Below, in pieces: positions 46,946 through 57,639 of a stretch of DNA of 64,000 nt. The stretch comes from Urechis unicinctus (Eukaryota > Annelida > Polychaeta > Xenopneusta > Urechidae). The stretch spans positions 399,345 to 463,344 of the forward strand of contig CM067357.1 in the NCBI GenBank assembly GCA_034190875.2. Direction: 5' to 3'. The notes beneath the pieces were generated by a model that saw only the letters and a program-made list of their open reading frames with translations, was not told the origin of the DNA and did no database searches. The position numbers and the translations under genes were made by a program. Each line of letters begins with the position of its first letter. The first letter of the stretch is position 1.

Positions 46946-47960
46946 AATCGTCGCCATTCGAAAGTTATGTATTTATCATTTTAAATGGAGTAAATATGTA
47001 CAAACTGGAAAAATATGCAATTTTGTGAAGGAGTCAAGAATCAAGTCAAAGGGTATAAAACTAATAAGATAGTTTCTTAACATACAGTTGATATGGGATG
47101 GTATAATACTAACAATGTCATTGTAAAGTACAACTTACATGGAAACATGAGGTAAGTATAAAGAACAAAAAGTTTAAGAATATATGGTATTGATAAAAGG
47201 TTATAATATGTGATTACTAATGACATTGATGAGACATGTGATTAACTGTTATTCAATGTTCAATACGCAGAAGAATACAAAGTTAATTAGTACTGGATAT
47301 GAGATATAAAATTATATTATGACAGGCAGGTATAATAAAAAATATGATTATGATTAAGTGTGCTAAGAAAGAATATGCAGGAGTAAATCATGACTTAAAC
47401 ACATATCGTAAGTTACGACAAAATAATTGCAAAAGAAAATGCTACGTGAATAATTATTTCAATCGTCGCCATTCGAAAGTTATGTATTTATCATTTTAAT
47501 GGAGTAAAATGTACAAACTGGGGAAATATGTAATTTTTTGTGAAGGAGTCAAGAATCAAGTCAAAGGGTATAAAACTAATAAGATAGTTTTCTTAACATA
47601 CAAGTTGATATGGGATGGTATAATACTAACAATGTCATTGTCAAGTACAACTTACATGGAAACATGAGGCAAGTATAAAGAACAGAAAGTTTAAGAATAT
47701 ATGGTATTGATAAAAGGTTATAATATGTGATTACTAATGACATTGATGAGACATGTGATTAACTGTTATTCAGTGTTCAATACGCAGAAGAGAAACAAAG
47801 TGGAGGTAATTGTACTGGATATGATATAAAATTATATTATGACAGGCAGGTATAATAGAAAATATGATTATGACTAAGTGTGCTAAGAAAGAATATGCCA
47901 TGACTTAAACACATATCGTAAGTTACGACAAAATAATTGCGCAAGAATAATTATTATTGA
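46946..47960 (-). repeat. Two-copy duplication of about 515 bp, left arm
   Basis: The segment beginning AATCGTCGCCATTCGAAAGT at 46946 recurs at about 47457. The copies differ by small indels. The mirror pair lies at 50557-51607. Confidence 0.9.
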
Positions 47961-47998
47961 TATTTCAAAGTTATTTGTATTGTGGCGTAATAGTTTGT

Positions 47999-48022
47999 GG
48001 GGGGGGGGGGGGGGGGGGGGGG
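47999..48022 (+). repeat. Poly-G run (about 24 G)
   Basis: An uninterrupted G run right at the inner end of the left arm. It may form a quadruplex and is a common site of sequencing or assembly error. Confidence 0.95.
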
Positions 48023-48427
48023 CAGGGGCTGGCAGAGCGTGGGTCATAAGCGCCCGAATTAGTCACACCTTGGTCGACCATTTGACCAAATGAAACAATG
48101 AATGGCAAGTTCGACAATAATTCATCACAGTTACGGCTCCACCAACCATCCACCAGGAAGTAGATATATATACTCATAACTCATAACTTTATTATTGCTT
48201 AACATGCCACAATTAACTAAAACATAATTTTTTGGCGATTTTGTGGAATTTTCATTTTGCTTCTATTTTTATGTAGTTGCTACAATGACTCGTTTATAAT
48301 CCTTACATGTAACGGGGGACACCGAATCATTGAACGATTAAGGTGAGTAGTATATTTACGTGCCCCTTCACACCTCGTTTTTGACATCGAACACTGGACG
48401 ACGTGGACGAAGTCGATTGTGCAATAT

Positions 48428-48544
48428 ATGTTTCGTTGGTGGAGCGTTGGCGGATTCGGTGCGCGGTATTTGGTGGTGACATCATTCTATTTTGGGTGTT
48501 TTCGGCTGATGAAATTCCCTCAGATATTTCATCATCGACCTTGG
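48428..48544 (+). CDS. Possible first exon of the central gene (hydrophobic N-terminus)
   Basis: From ATG at 48428 the frame reads MFRWWSVGGFGARYLVVTSF, continuing YFGCFRLMKF, and meets a strong donor (TGG|GTAAGTG, 48545). The matching acceptor AACTTGCAG ends at 48963. The reading phase into the next exon does not obviously give one continuous protein, so this may be a 5' UTR exon with a small hydrophobic ORF. Confidence 0.35.
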
Positions 48545-48963
48545 GTAAGTGAAGTAATACCTCATGTCAATACATTGTGATATTTGGATGACATCATTTT
48601 TGACAGGTGTATTTTGGGTTGGTGGGTTGGTGTTCTTGGTTTGATGAGATAAGTTGTCTATTGAAAAGTTTTATAAAGTGTTGAAGATATGCTAATGATG
48701 ACTTTGTGTGGGGTCTTTGAAAGGAGTTTGTAAGTGATCATTAATTTCCTCTAGCCAGGTTATGAGGTATTTACCAAGTGGTGGTGTTCTTGGTAGATTG
48801 GGGTGACAAGGGTAGTGTTATTGGTGATGTGAGTTTTCACCTGTTTCTGTTGATATGAAGATGGTCTTTATTGAATGGGGCTATTAACAAGGTGATATAT
48901 TAAAACGTCATTAACTATTGAATACATTTTACTTTGAAAGAAGTGTGTTCTAATAACTTGCAG

Positions 48964-49908
48964 GTGGATTAGCATGTGATGATTGGATATTTCTCAAAAT
49001 TGGGGTGGAGTTAAGGGTTACAAATAGCGGATGGTAACTTTACTTCAAAATAGTTTTCATCTGAAATATTTCCCGAATAACAAGCATGGAGCACATTTAC
49101 GCCAATCATTATTTAACATCGGACCCGACAAAGTCAAGATTTTACGAATCCAGCTATTCTGGTTTAGTGAACGAAACAGTGGAAAATCCAGATATAGAGG
49201 AACATTTTGGGATACATAAAACAGTTCATTATAAGCGATTCGAATATGTAGTTGGAGTCACAGGGGCGTATCCTGGATATATATCGGCACCCATCAAGTG
49301 GGTTAAAGTCATCACGAAGGGCGGGTCTCTCATAACAGGCTATCCTATACTATACTCCCATGTGGTGAGGGTCCATATAAAACGCTATACGGACTCATAC
49401 GCGATTTGGAAGCCTGCAAACTGTTTACAATTATAGTTTATCTGAAGATGTGCCCAACCTCAACCATATATATTTTAGGAATGCGATTCAGCCTTTAAAA
49501 TCAACGGGAGTTATGGATTCTTATTACGTCACAAAGAAACAGACGAATTGCGCTATTTTCACTCGTCACCTCTACGGAATAAACGACGATTTTGACAGGG
49601 CTATGCGTGAAATAACACAAACAGACTTGATCTACGCCCAGAATCAACGACCTGACTCGAGTGTGGAGGCAGTAACAAATTTGACCGCCTTTGTGAACCC
49701 AATCGAAGATCACGTGATCGGCTACCCACCACCTGTTATACCGGATTACCTGAAAACAAACAGAGCCATCAACTTGTTAGACCAAAAGAAAAGTAAGTGG
49801 CTATTAACTTACCGGAAGGCCTGTGCATACACACGCTTTATTGGGCTAAATGAAGTCAAGGTTCAGAGAGTGACCACGTGCGCGGAGAGAGCGCCAGAGG
49901 GGGGTTAA
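48964..49908 (+). CDS. Central gene of the palindromic element, unknown family
   Basis: The exon begins after TTGCAG (48963). The ATG at 49086 opens a 116-aa frame (MEHIYANHYLTSDPTKSRFY to CLQL). A second frame, offset by one base near 49425, continues with SEDVPNLNHIYFRNAIQPLK and runs to 49908 (NLTAFVNPIEDHVIGYPPPV, KKSKWLLTYRKACAYTRFIG). Total is about 270 residues if joined. Homologous, decayed copies in both arms show that the first part is a real, conserved protein. I see no transposase, polymerase or protease motif, no signal peptide and no membrane helix. The function is unknown. Confidence 0.6.
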
Positions 49909-49939
49909 ACACCAGAGAGGAAGAGGCTAATTACTTGCT

Positions 49940-50130
49940 ATTAAAGACTCAATAGGACGATAATGAGGTGTTATATATCTCACCTGATGAATCTGTGGTA
50001 TAATTACACAGTTGAGTGATGTGATTTACTGATCGTCGAATTCACGATGCGCTTCTATGATCATTAGGTAACGGTTCGTGTCAAACGTTTGAGTCATTGT
50101 TAGTTGCGGCCCCATAGCGATAAAGACTAG
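49940..50130 (+). repeat. Degenerate copy of the 291-bp unit downstream of the central gene
   Basis: AATCTGTGGTATAATTACAC, CGAATTCACGATGCGCTTCT and ACGGTTCGTGTCAAACG correspond to the arm repeat at about 80-85% identity. It sits just past the stop of the central gene, suggesting the repeat unit was originally a 3' flank or UTR of the gene. Confidence 0.8.
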
Positions 50131-50291
50131 TGTATATCATTGTCAACCCTGGGTGTCGGTCGAGCGTGACCCTCAGTTATTGAACAATCTCTGGGGGTGT
50201 TTCTATTCATTTGACATTGGTACATGAAGGTACTGACATACTCATATTATAACTGTAACAGCTGTACCGCGGATCCAGCTGGTTACATATT

Positions 50292-50534
50292 ATGGTACAC
50301 ATCAATATTAACGAAAGCGATTATCGGAAGGAAACACGCAAACATCAGGAGATATATGTGTTCTTCATCAAACTCTTACGTGATTTCAACTTGGAGTGGC
50401 GGGGTCACTCTCCTATGGAGCAGAGATATGATATTCTACTTACACCTGACCAACCTACACACATTGCCTTCACTCCTCGCAATATACAGACACACGTGCA
50501 TTTTCCCCCAGTTTTTAAACTATTACGCCAATAA
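50292..50534 (+). CDS. Possible second small ORF in the centre (80 aa)
   Basis: MVHININESDYRKETRKHQE continues to QRYDILLTPDQPTHIAF and ends as the right arm begins. It shares only the MVHI start with the arm gene. It might be the start of another gene truncated by the arm. Weak evidence. Confidence 0.25.
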   Translation: MVHININESDYRKETRKHQEIYVFFIKLLRDFNLEWRGHSPMEQRYDILLTPDQPTHIAFTPRNIQTHVHFPPVFKLLRQ

Positions 50535-50556
50535 GCTGATATATAAATAACTTTGA

Positions 50557-51607
50557 AATATCGACGATTGAAATAATTATTCACGTATCATTTTCTTTTG
50601 CAATTATTTTGTCGTAACTTACGATATGTGTTTAAGTCATGATTTACTCCTGCATATTCTTTCTTAGCACACTTAGTCATAATCATATTTTCTATTATAC
50701 CTGCCTGTCATAATATAATTTTATATCTCATATCCAGTACTAATTACCTCCACTTTGTATTCTTCTGCGTATTGAACACTGAATAACAGTTAATCACATG
50801 TCTCATCAATGTCATTAGTAATCACATATTATAACCTTTTATCAATACCATATATTCTTAAACTTTCTGTTCTTTATACTTACCTCATGTTTCCATGTAA
50901 GTTGTACTTGACAATGACATTGTTAGTATTATACCATCCCATATCAACTTGTATGTTAAGAAACTATCTTATTAGTTTTATACCCTTTGACTTGATTCTT
51001 GACTCCTTCACAAAAATTACATATTTTCCCAGTTTGTACATATTTACTCCATTAAAATGATAAATACATAACTTTCGAATGGCAACGATTGAAATAATTA
51101 TTCACGTAGCATTTTCTTTTGCAATTATTTTGTCGTAACTTACGATATGTGTTTAAGTCATGATTTACTCCTGCATATTCTTTCTTAGCACACTTAGTCA
51201 TAATCATATTTTTTATTATACCTGCCTGTCATAATATAATTTTATATCTCATATCCAGTACTAATTACCTCCACTTTGTATTCTTCTGCGTATTGAACAT
51301 TGAATAACAGTTAATCACATGTCTCATCAATGTCATTAGTAATCACATATTATAACCTTTTATCAATACCATATATTCTTAAACTTTTTGTTCTTTATAC
51401 TTACCTCATGTTTCCATGTAAGTTGTACTTTACAATGACATTGTTAGTATTATACCATCCCATATCAACTTGTATGTTAAGAAACTATCTTATTAGTTTT
51501 ATACCCTTTGACTTGATTCTTGACTCCTTCACAAAATTGCATATTTTTCCAGTTTGTACATATTTACTCCATTAAAATGATAAATACATAACTTTCGAAT
51601 GGCGACG
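50557..51607 (+). repeat. Two-copy duplication of about 525 bp, right arm
   Basis: Mirror of 46946-47960. Copies start near 50557 and 51083 and end CATAACTTTCGAATGGC. Confidence 0.9.
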
Positions 51608-52254
51608 ATTGGATTTGTCTGTCCATGATGTCGTTGTTTTATTTAATTGTCATAATCTAAGTGTCATTTAATTTTTCTGTAATTGGAGATACGGTTTCTG
51701 TAAGGCCATCCTAATTAAACATGTTCCACAAGAAAAAGGAAATGTAACTAACCCAACAAATATTATATGTGAATATAATAGTCTTTGTTTATTCACTATT
51801 TTCAGACAGCCATTTTTTTTATTAAGATATTATGACCCTCAACATTACTATAACTAAGTACTGGATAGCGAGACTTGACGACGCGAGTTTTCACCTGATT
51901 TTATTGAAACTTTGTTGAAGAGATTAATAAATCGATCTTTGAACGGGTTAATGATGTTGAGAAATTTCTATTCATTTGTTTGGCATACGGCCTCTGTCAG
52001 TGAAATAGTATTTAACAGTTTGAAGCAAACTGGTAACAAATTCTTATTTTGACTTTAGTTTGCACGTGAATGAATGAAATTAATACCATGGCGGTATTCA
52101 GTTACTGATGAATGAAAATTACAGGAGACTTGTCATAATATACTGAATAAATTTTAATTCGAAGGAAGAGTTTTGTAACTCTCATTTGGAATTCAGCTTG
52201 CTGGTGAATGTAATTGTCAGAGTTTAGGGTGGAGTTATGGGTTACAAATAGCGG

Positions 52255-52640
52255 TTGGTGGGTTTATTTGAAAATAGTTTTCATCTGAAATTATTTGTCA
52301 GAACAATAATTATGGTACACATATATAGACACCATGTTGTTTCCACTGATCCCAAAACATCGAAATTTTGTACATGGAAGTATCCAGATCCGGTGACAAA
52401 AACTATTTCCAACCTGAATAGGGAAGAACAATGGGTATAACAAATATTTAATACAAACAGTTTGAGAGTGTAGTAGATGCCACTGGCGAATGGCCAGGAT
52501 TCATCTCGACCCCTACCAACCGGATCAAGGTGATTTTGAAGGAGTATTCGTTTTTAAACAGGATACATCGTGGTATAGATTTGTTGACTTTTGTATATGT
52601 TGTAAGTATATATTTCTTTGTATGCAGACAACCCATTAAA
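52255..52640 (+). pseudogene. Degenerate copy of the central gene, right arm
   Basis: The frame 52255-52440 contains MVHIYRHHVVSTDPKTSKFC and EEQWV before a stop. In another frame, 52460-52620 encodes DATGEWPGFISTPTNRIKVI. The sequence ahead of it (GGGTTACAAATAGCGG and AATAGTTTTCATCTGAAAT) is also conserved at 49015-49065, so the 5' flank was copied with the gene. Confidence 0.7.
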
Positions 52641-52840
52641 CCACACCTGACCTAGCGTGAGCGCAAGAAAAGCTTAAGATTCTCTTGAACAGGTTTCTCT
52701 CTTTCTTATTCTTAGAGATTAAAAACAAAAAGATAATTTGTTTTGTTTGTAGGAAGAAGATGAAGACTCGTTAATAAGTTAGAAATAGATAGATAAATTA
52801 ATGTTATACCGGTGTTTGTGTTATTAATCGGACTTGACAA

Positions 52841-54236
52841 ATCTGTGGTATAATTACACAAGTTGGTAATGTGATTTACATATTGTCGAATTCACGACGC
52901 GCTTCTATCGTAATTAGATAACGTCTCGTGTCAAACGATTTGATAAATTAATCCTTGTGAGCTGCGGGGGGAAAGTGCTTAAGATTACTCAAGCGTATAT
53001 CATTGTCGGTCGATTTCCCAATCTCCTCAGAAATTAAACGATCATTTTGCTGAACTTTGCGCGAAAACGCGACAAAAGAACCCTTTTACTCATTGACTTT
53101 CGTCTTCTGTCAATGACTTAATAGTTAAGTAATACCTCATGTCAACGACCGGTTAACATTTTAGGGGTATTGTAGATATAAACACGAGATGGTGAACAGG
53201 ATTTTTTTGTTTTTGTTTTTTTTCTTACTCTTAGAGATTAAAACAAAAAGATAATAATTTGTTTTGTTTGTACGAAGAGGATGGAAGTCTCGTTAATTAG
53301 TTAGAAATATATGTCAATAAATGTTATACTGTTGTTTGTGTTATTAATCGGACTTGACGAATCTCTGGTATAATTACACAAGTTGGTAATGTGATTTACT
53401 TATTGTCGAATTCACGAAGCGCTTCTATCGTAATTAGATAACGTTTCGTGTCAAACGATTTGATAAATTAATCATTGTGAGTTGCGTCCCCTTAACGATG
53501 AAGATTACTCAAGCGTAAATCTTAGAGATTAAAACAAAAAGAAAATAATGTGTTGTGTTTGTAGGAAGAAGATGGAAGACTCGTTAATTAGTTAGAAATA
53601 TATATCAATAAATGTTATACTGTTGTTTGTGTTATTAATCAGACTTGACGAATCTGTGGTATAATTACACAAGTTGGTAATGTGATTTACTTATTGTCGA
53701 ATTCACGAAGCGCTTCTATCGTAATTAGATAACGTTTCGTGTCAAACGATTTGATAAATTAGTCATTGTGAGTTGCGTCCCCTTAGCGATGAAGATTACT
53801 CAAGCGTAAATCTTAGAGAGATTAAAACAAAAAGAAAATAATGTGTGTGTTTGTAGGAAGAAGATGGAAGTCTCGTTAATTAGTTAGAAATATATATCAA
53901 TAAATGTTATACTGTTGTTTGTGTTATTAATCGGACTTGACGAATCTCTGGTATAATTACACAAGTTGGTAATGTGATTTACTTACTTATTGTCGAATTC
54001 ACGAAGCGCTTCTATCGTAATTAGATAACGTTTCGTGTCAAACGATTTGATAAATTAGTCATTGTGAGTTGCGTCCCCTTAGCGATGAAGATTACTCAAG
54101 CGTAAATCTTAGAGATTAAAACAAAAAAGAAAATAATGTGCTGTGTTTGTAGGGAGAAGATGGAAGTCTCGTTAATTAGTTAGATCGGACTTGACGAATC
54201 TGTGGTATAATTACACAAGTTGGTAATGTGATTTGA
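52841..54236 (+). repeat. 291-bp tandem repeats, right arm (4-5 copies)
   Basis: Unit landmarks (ATCTGTGGTATAATTACACA) occur at 52841, 53361, 53652, 53944 and 54198. Spacings are 520, 291, 292 and 254; the first interval contains an extra 230-bp insert at 52990-53220 and the last copy is shortened. Confidence 0.93.
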
Positions 54237-54237
54237 T

Positions 54238-54348
54238 AAATTAATCCTTGTGAGCTGCGAGGTGAAAGTGCTTAAGATTACTCAAGCGTATATCATTGAC
54301 TTGAGTAATCTTAAGCACTTTCACCTCGCAGCTCACAAGGATTAATTT
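54238..54348. repeat. Perfect 49-bp hairpin at the right end of the palindrome
   Basis: Arms 54238-54286 and 54300-54348 are perfect reverse complements around a 13-bp loop (CGTATATCATTGA). The stem sequence is itself the tail of a 291-bp unit variant. It could form a stable hairpin in DNA or RNA. Confidence 0.97.
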
Positions 54349-54533
54349 AAATGTCTACATTCAGCGGATGATTACAACTGCTTCACAGAAACAGCTCATT
54401 TGATTAAAGGTGGTACACAATGAGTTTTTGTTGAGCACCCGTTAAATTGATCGCGATGTTGAAAATTATTTAAAGAGGGCCCAACAAATTTCGATGAAGA
54501 TGAAAAAGCCGAGAAGAGGATCCCAATGACCAA

Positions 54534-55800
54534 ATGAACTCCAGCAAAAAGCCTAACATAACCCATGGAGCCCGGTTGATATTGCTAAGAAAGCGTACAT
54601 ATTCATCACGCGTTGTATTGTTTCATACCAAGCACAGCACTGATCAATGTATATATGTATTGAAGGAATTTATTGACATGCATAGATCTCTTGGGGGCAG
54701 TATGTTTGTTACCTTTTTGAATGCTAGTAAGGCATTTGACAGGGTACACCACTCCATATTGTTTGAAAAACTTATTAAAGCAGGTGTACCTGGCTATATT
54801 GTGAGAATTCTAATGTATTGGTATAAAAACCAAAAGATTACTGTCCGTTGGGGCAACTGCCTCTCTGTTCGTTTTACAGTATCTAACGGAGTGCGTCAGG
54901 GTGGAATATTGTCACCACATCTATTTAATGTTTATGTCAATGACCTTAGCACTAAGTTGAATAAGTGTAACATTGGTTGTGTAACCAATGGTATTACTGT
55001 CAATCACCTCATGTATGCTGATGACATTGTCGTTTTCAGCCCTTCTGTATCTGGACTAGCTAAATTACTGAAAATTTGTGAAACTTTTAGCATTTCTCAT
55101 GATATGATTTTCAACTCAAAGAAAAGTGCTTGAATGTCATTCTTATCAAAACATCTTAAAGATGCAAATCTTCCGGATATGTATCTAAATGGTGAGAAGC
55201 TCAAAACTGTATCCTGGTACAAATATTTGGGACACATTATCTGTAGTGATCTCTGTGATAATAATGACATTGATCGGCAGAGACGTTGTCTGTATGTTCA
55301 AGGAAACATGATCTTTCGCAGATTCTCTGTGCGTTCAGTCCCTGTGAAAATTAAGCTTTTTAAAACTTTCTGTTTGCCTATGTACACTGCACAATTGTGG
55401 TGGAATTATTCTAAGTCATGTCTCAACAAACTGTATAGCTCTTATCACAACATTCTTGAGTTGTTTACTGGTCACTCCAAGTTTGAGAGTTCCAGCTTAT
55501 TATGTACTATTTATGATGTTAAAGTATGTGCATCTGTCATAAGAAACCTGGTTTTCAAGTTTACTCATAGATTGAATAGATCTCATAATCCTATCATTGT
55601 AAATTTGTTACAGTCTAGTCGGGTGTATACATCCAATATTAGACGCCACTGGTGCTGCCTTCTGTATCTAAACTGTACATTGACTCACGTTCACCCTGCA
55701 TATGTTTAGCATATTATTTCATGTTGTTTTTCATATTATGGACCACTTGTATTTTTGTCAGTATAAGCTGTGTCTGGAATAAAGCTTATCTATCTATCAT
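54534..55800 (+). pseudogene. Non-LTR reverse transcriptase fragment (CR1/L2-like)
   Basis: The frame 54534-55133 carries RT motifs: TFLNASKAFDRVHHSILF (the usual catalytic Asp of the first block is Asn), VSNGVRQGGILSPHLFNVYV and the catalytic MYADDIVVF. A stop at 55131 is followed in another frame by 55134-55709, the RT thumb and C-terminal region (SWYKYLGHII, RRFSVRSVPVKIKLFKTFCL). The 3' end has an ATAAAGCTTATCTATC simple tail near 55780-55800. The element is 5'-truncated, and the missing Asp and the stop indicate a dead copy. Clade assignment is from memory of motif style. Confidence 0.85.
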
Positions 55801-56049
55801 ACCATGTCAGACGGCTCTGCTGTTTTTGACATGATTCTCAACTAAACGTTATGACGAGACTAAATCATAACGCTCATGGTTTGACATTTTTCTCAGTGGC
55901 ACAATTGCAAGGGCCTCAAAACTAAGTGGCATAGCCCGAGTAAAGGAATGACACAAGAGAGAGGCATGAACATGGTCGTTGGTTGATTCATACTTTTAAC
56001 AAGCCATATTGACGAAAAATCAAAATACGGAATAGACGAGGTATGAAAA

Positions 56050-56205
56050 TGGTTCAATGTCACACCAACAATAATGTGTTAGATGGAGCCTGCATCACTA
56101 GAGGGAAATACACATGGATATAAATGAAATCCACTGACATGAGTCACAACCCATGGCAAACTGGTTGCCCCCTATTATTTGCCACTTACGACATCAATAA
56201 CTCAG
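56050..56205 (-). mobile_element. Old SINE remnant
   Basis: Reverse-oriented traces of the same family: CACACCAACAATAATGTGTT near the tail and GTTGCCCCCTATTATTTGCC near the head. Highly diverged. Confidence 0.6.
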
Positions 56206-56239
56206 GGGTCAAAGGTCGGTAAGGGCTGAATTCTAGTTT

Positions 56240-56380
56240 TTAAGTGGCCATCAGTATGAGAGTGGCTCATGTGTATTTTCAGGCAAAAATTTGTAAGTGT
56301 TGTAAGAGACCATCAGTTTGTAAGTGGCCATCAGTTTGTATGTGGCCATCAGTTTGTTAGTGGCCATCAGTTTATAAGTG
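56240..56380 (+). repeat. 18-19-bp tandem repeat
   Basis: About five units of the form GTAAGTGGCCATCAGTTT, the first one separated from the rest by about 40 bp. Confidence 0.85.
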
Positions 56381-56469
56381 AGTAAGCAGATAAGGAATAA
56401 CATTATTGGGCCAATCCCAAGACCCACAATATGAGTAAGTGAGGGAGTGAATGAACAAGTGTGTGAGTA

Positions 56470-56581
56470 AAGTGTCTAACGACACACCAACACTGATGTG
56501 TTATATGGCGCCTAGAAAGGTAAATAGATAAGTGTGACCTGATTAAGAAGCCTAGGATAAAAGGCCTAGACTGAAAACACA

Positions 56582-56652
<71 letters not shown>

Positions 56653-56865
56653 AGAGTTCAAAATGCAAACTAGCGGATTGACTGGACCATACCATTCCAG
56701 CCTCTTGTCTAGAAGAAATCCGGACTATAGTGGTGTTAAGCAGATATGGCCATCCCAAAGACCTCTCCACTCAACAACCAGATTCCATTGTCCAATGACA
56801 TGTGTCCCAACCAACAGGTTGCCTCACATTAGTCGCCTCTTAAGACATGCAGGAGCTATGTGCTA
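56470..56865 (-). mobile_element. SINE copy with internal (GAT)n expansion
   Basis: Reverse-oriented SINE: tail ACGACACACCAACACTGATG, body TTGACTGGACC and CATTCCAGCCTCTTGTCTAG, head near TTAGTCGCCTCTTAAGACAT. A (GAT)n run (56584-56650) sits inside it. Confidence 0.8.
56584..56650. repeat. (GAT)n microsatellite
   Basis: About 22 uninterrupted trinucleotide repeats; apparent poly-Met and poly-His frames are artefacts. Confidence 0.97.
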
Positions 56866-57284
56866 GTCTGTTATATAAGAAAATGTGCCATCTACAAACT
56901 TATCACCCTTTGGCTTTAAATGACATTTAACAATTTCTAAGGGGTCAAAGGTCATGCAGGGTTGATTTTTAGTTTGCAAGGAGCTATTGACAAAAGAGGG
57001 GTCCATGTCAACTTGGGCTGCTGGGTATCTTTATAAGTAAACGTGCCATCATAAATGTATCAGCTTGAAACACTGCTTATTGATGTCTATGACCTTTAAA
57101 ATAAAGTCAAAGAAACTGATAACCACTCTAATATAAGGTGCTACTTTCCATGCTAAATGGCCATGTAGAACCGAATTTAAGCAGGCTAAGACTTGTTAAG
57201 AAGACTTCTTTAGGACAGGTAAATATGTAAAAGGTTTACACTAATGTGACAACAAAAGTTAAATAAATATGACAAGATAAGATT

Positions 57285-57545
57285 GAAAATTAAGCAGTCA
57301 CCAAGGCTAAATTTGGGGAGAAAATGAAAATCCACTTGGATGAAATTGAACAAGATGCTGACGAATATAGAAAGCCATGTAACTACCACCCAATTGACTG
57401 GACCAGGCAATTTCAGCCTTTTGTCAAAGTGAATTCTGGTCCAGAGTGGTGTGTTGCAGATTTGGCCCTTGCAACAAACTCTTTGCTCAACCACTATGAT
57501 CTCATTGTCAACTGACACAAGTCGCAACCCACGGCCAACAGGTTC
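57285..57545 (-). mobile_element. Diverged SINE copy
   Basis: Family blocks remain recognisable in reverse orientation: ATTAAGCAGTCACC, CAATTGACTGGACCAGGCAA and CGCAACCCACGGCCAACAGG. Confidence 0.7.
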
Positions 57546-57639
57546 TGCCATATAACTGTCAACATAAAATGTGAGACATCTAGGCCCGTCCATAACTTGA
57601 TGAAGATGTCCCATCCATAACACAAATAATCAGACAATT

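Noticed and set aside
50809-51575. Two similar 81-83-aa plus-strand frames
   Set aside because: They are duplicates within the palindrome arm with AT-driven hydrophobic composition; the mirror arm does not keep the frame as a gene would.
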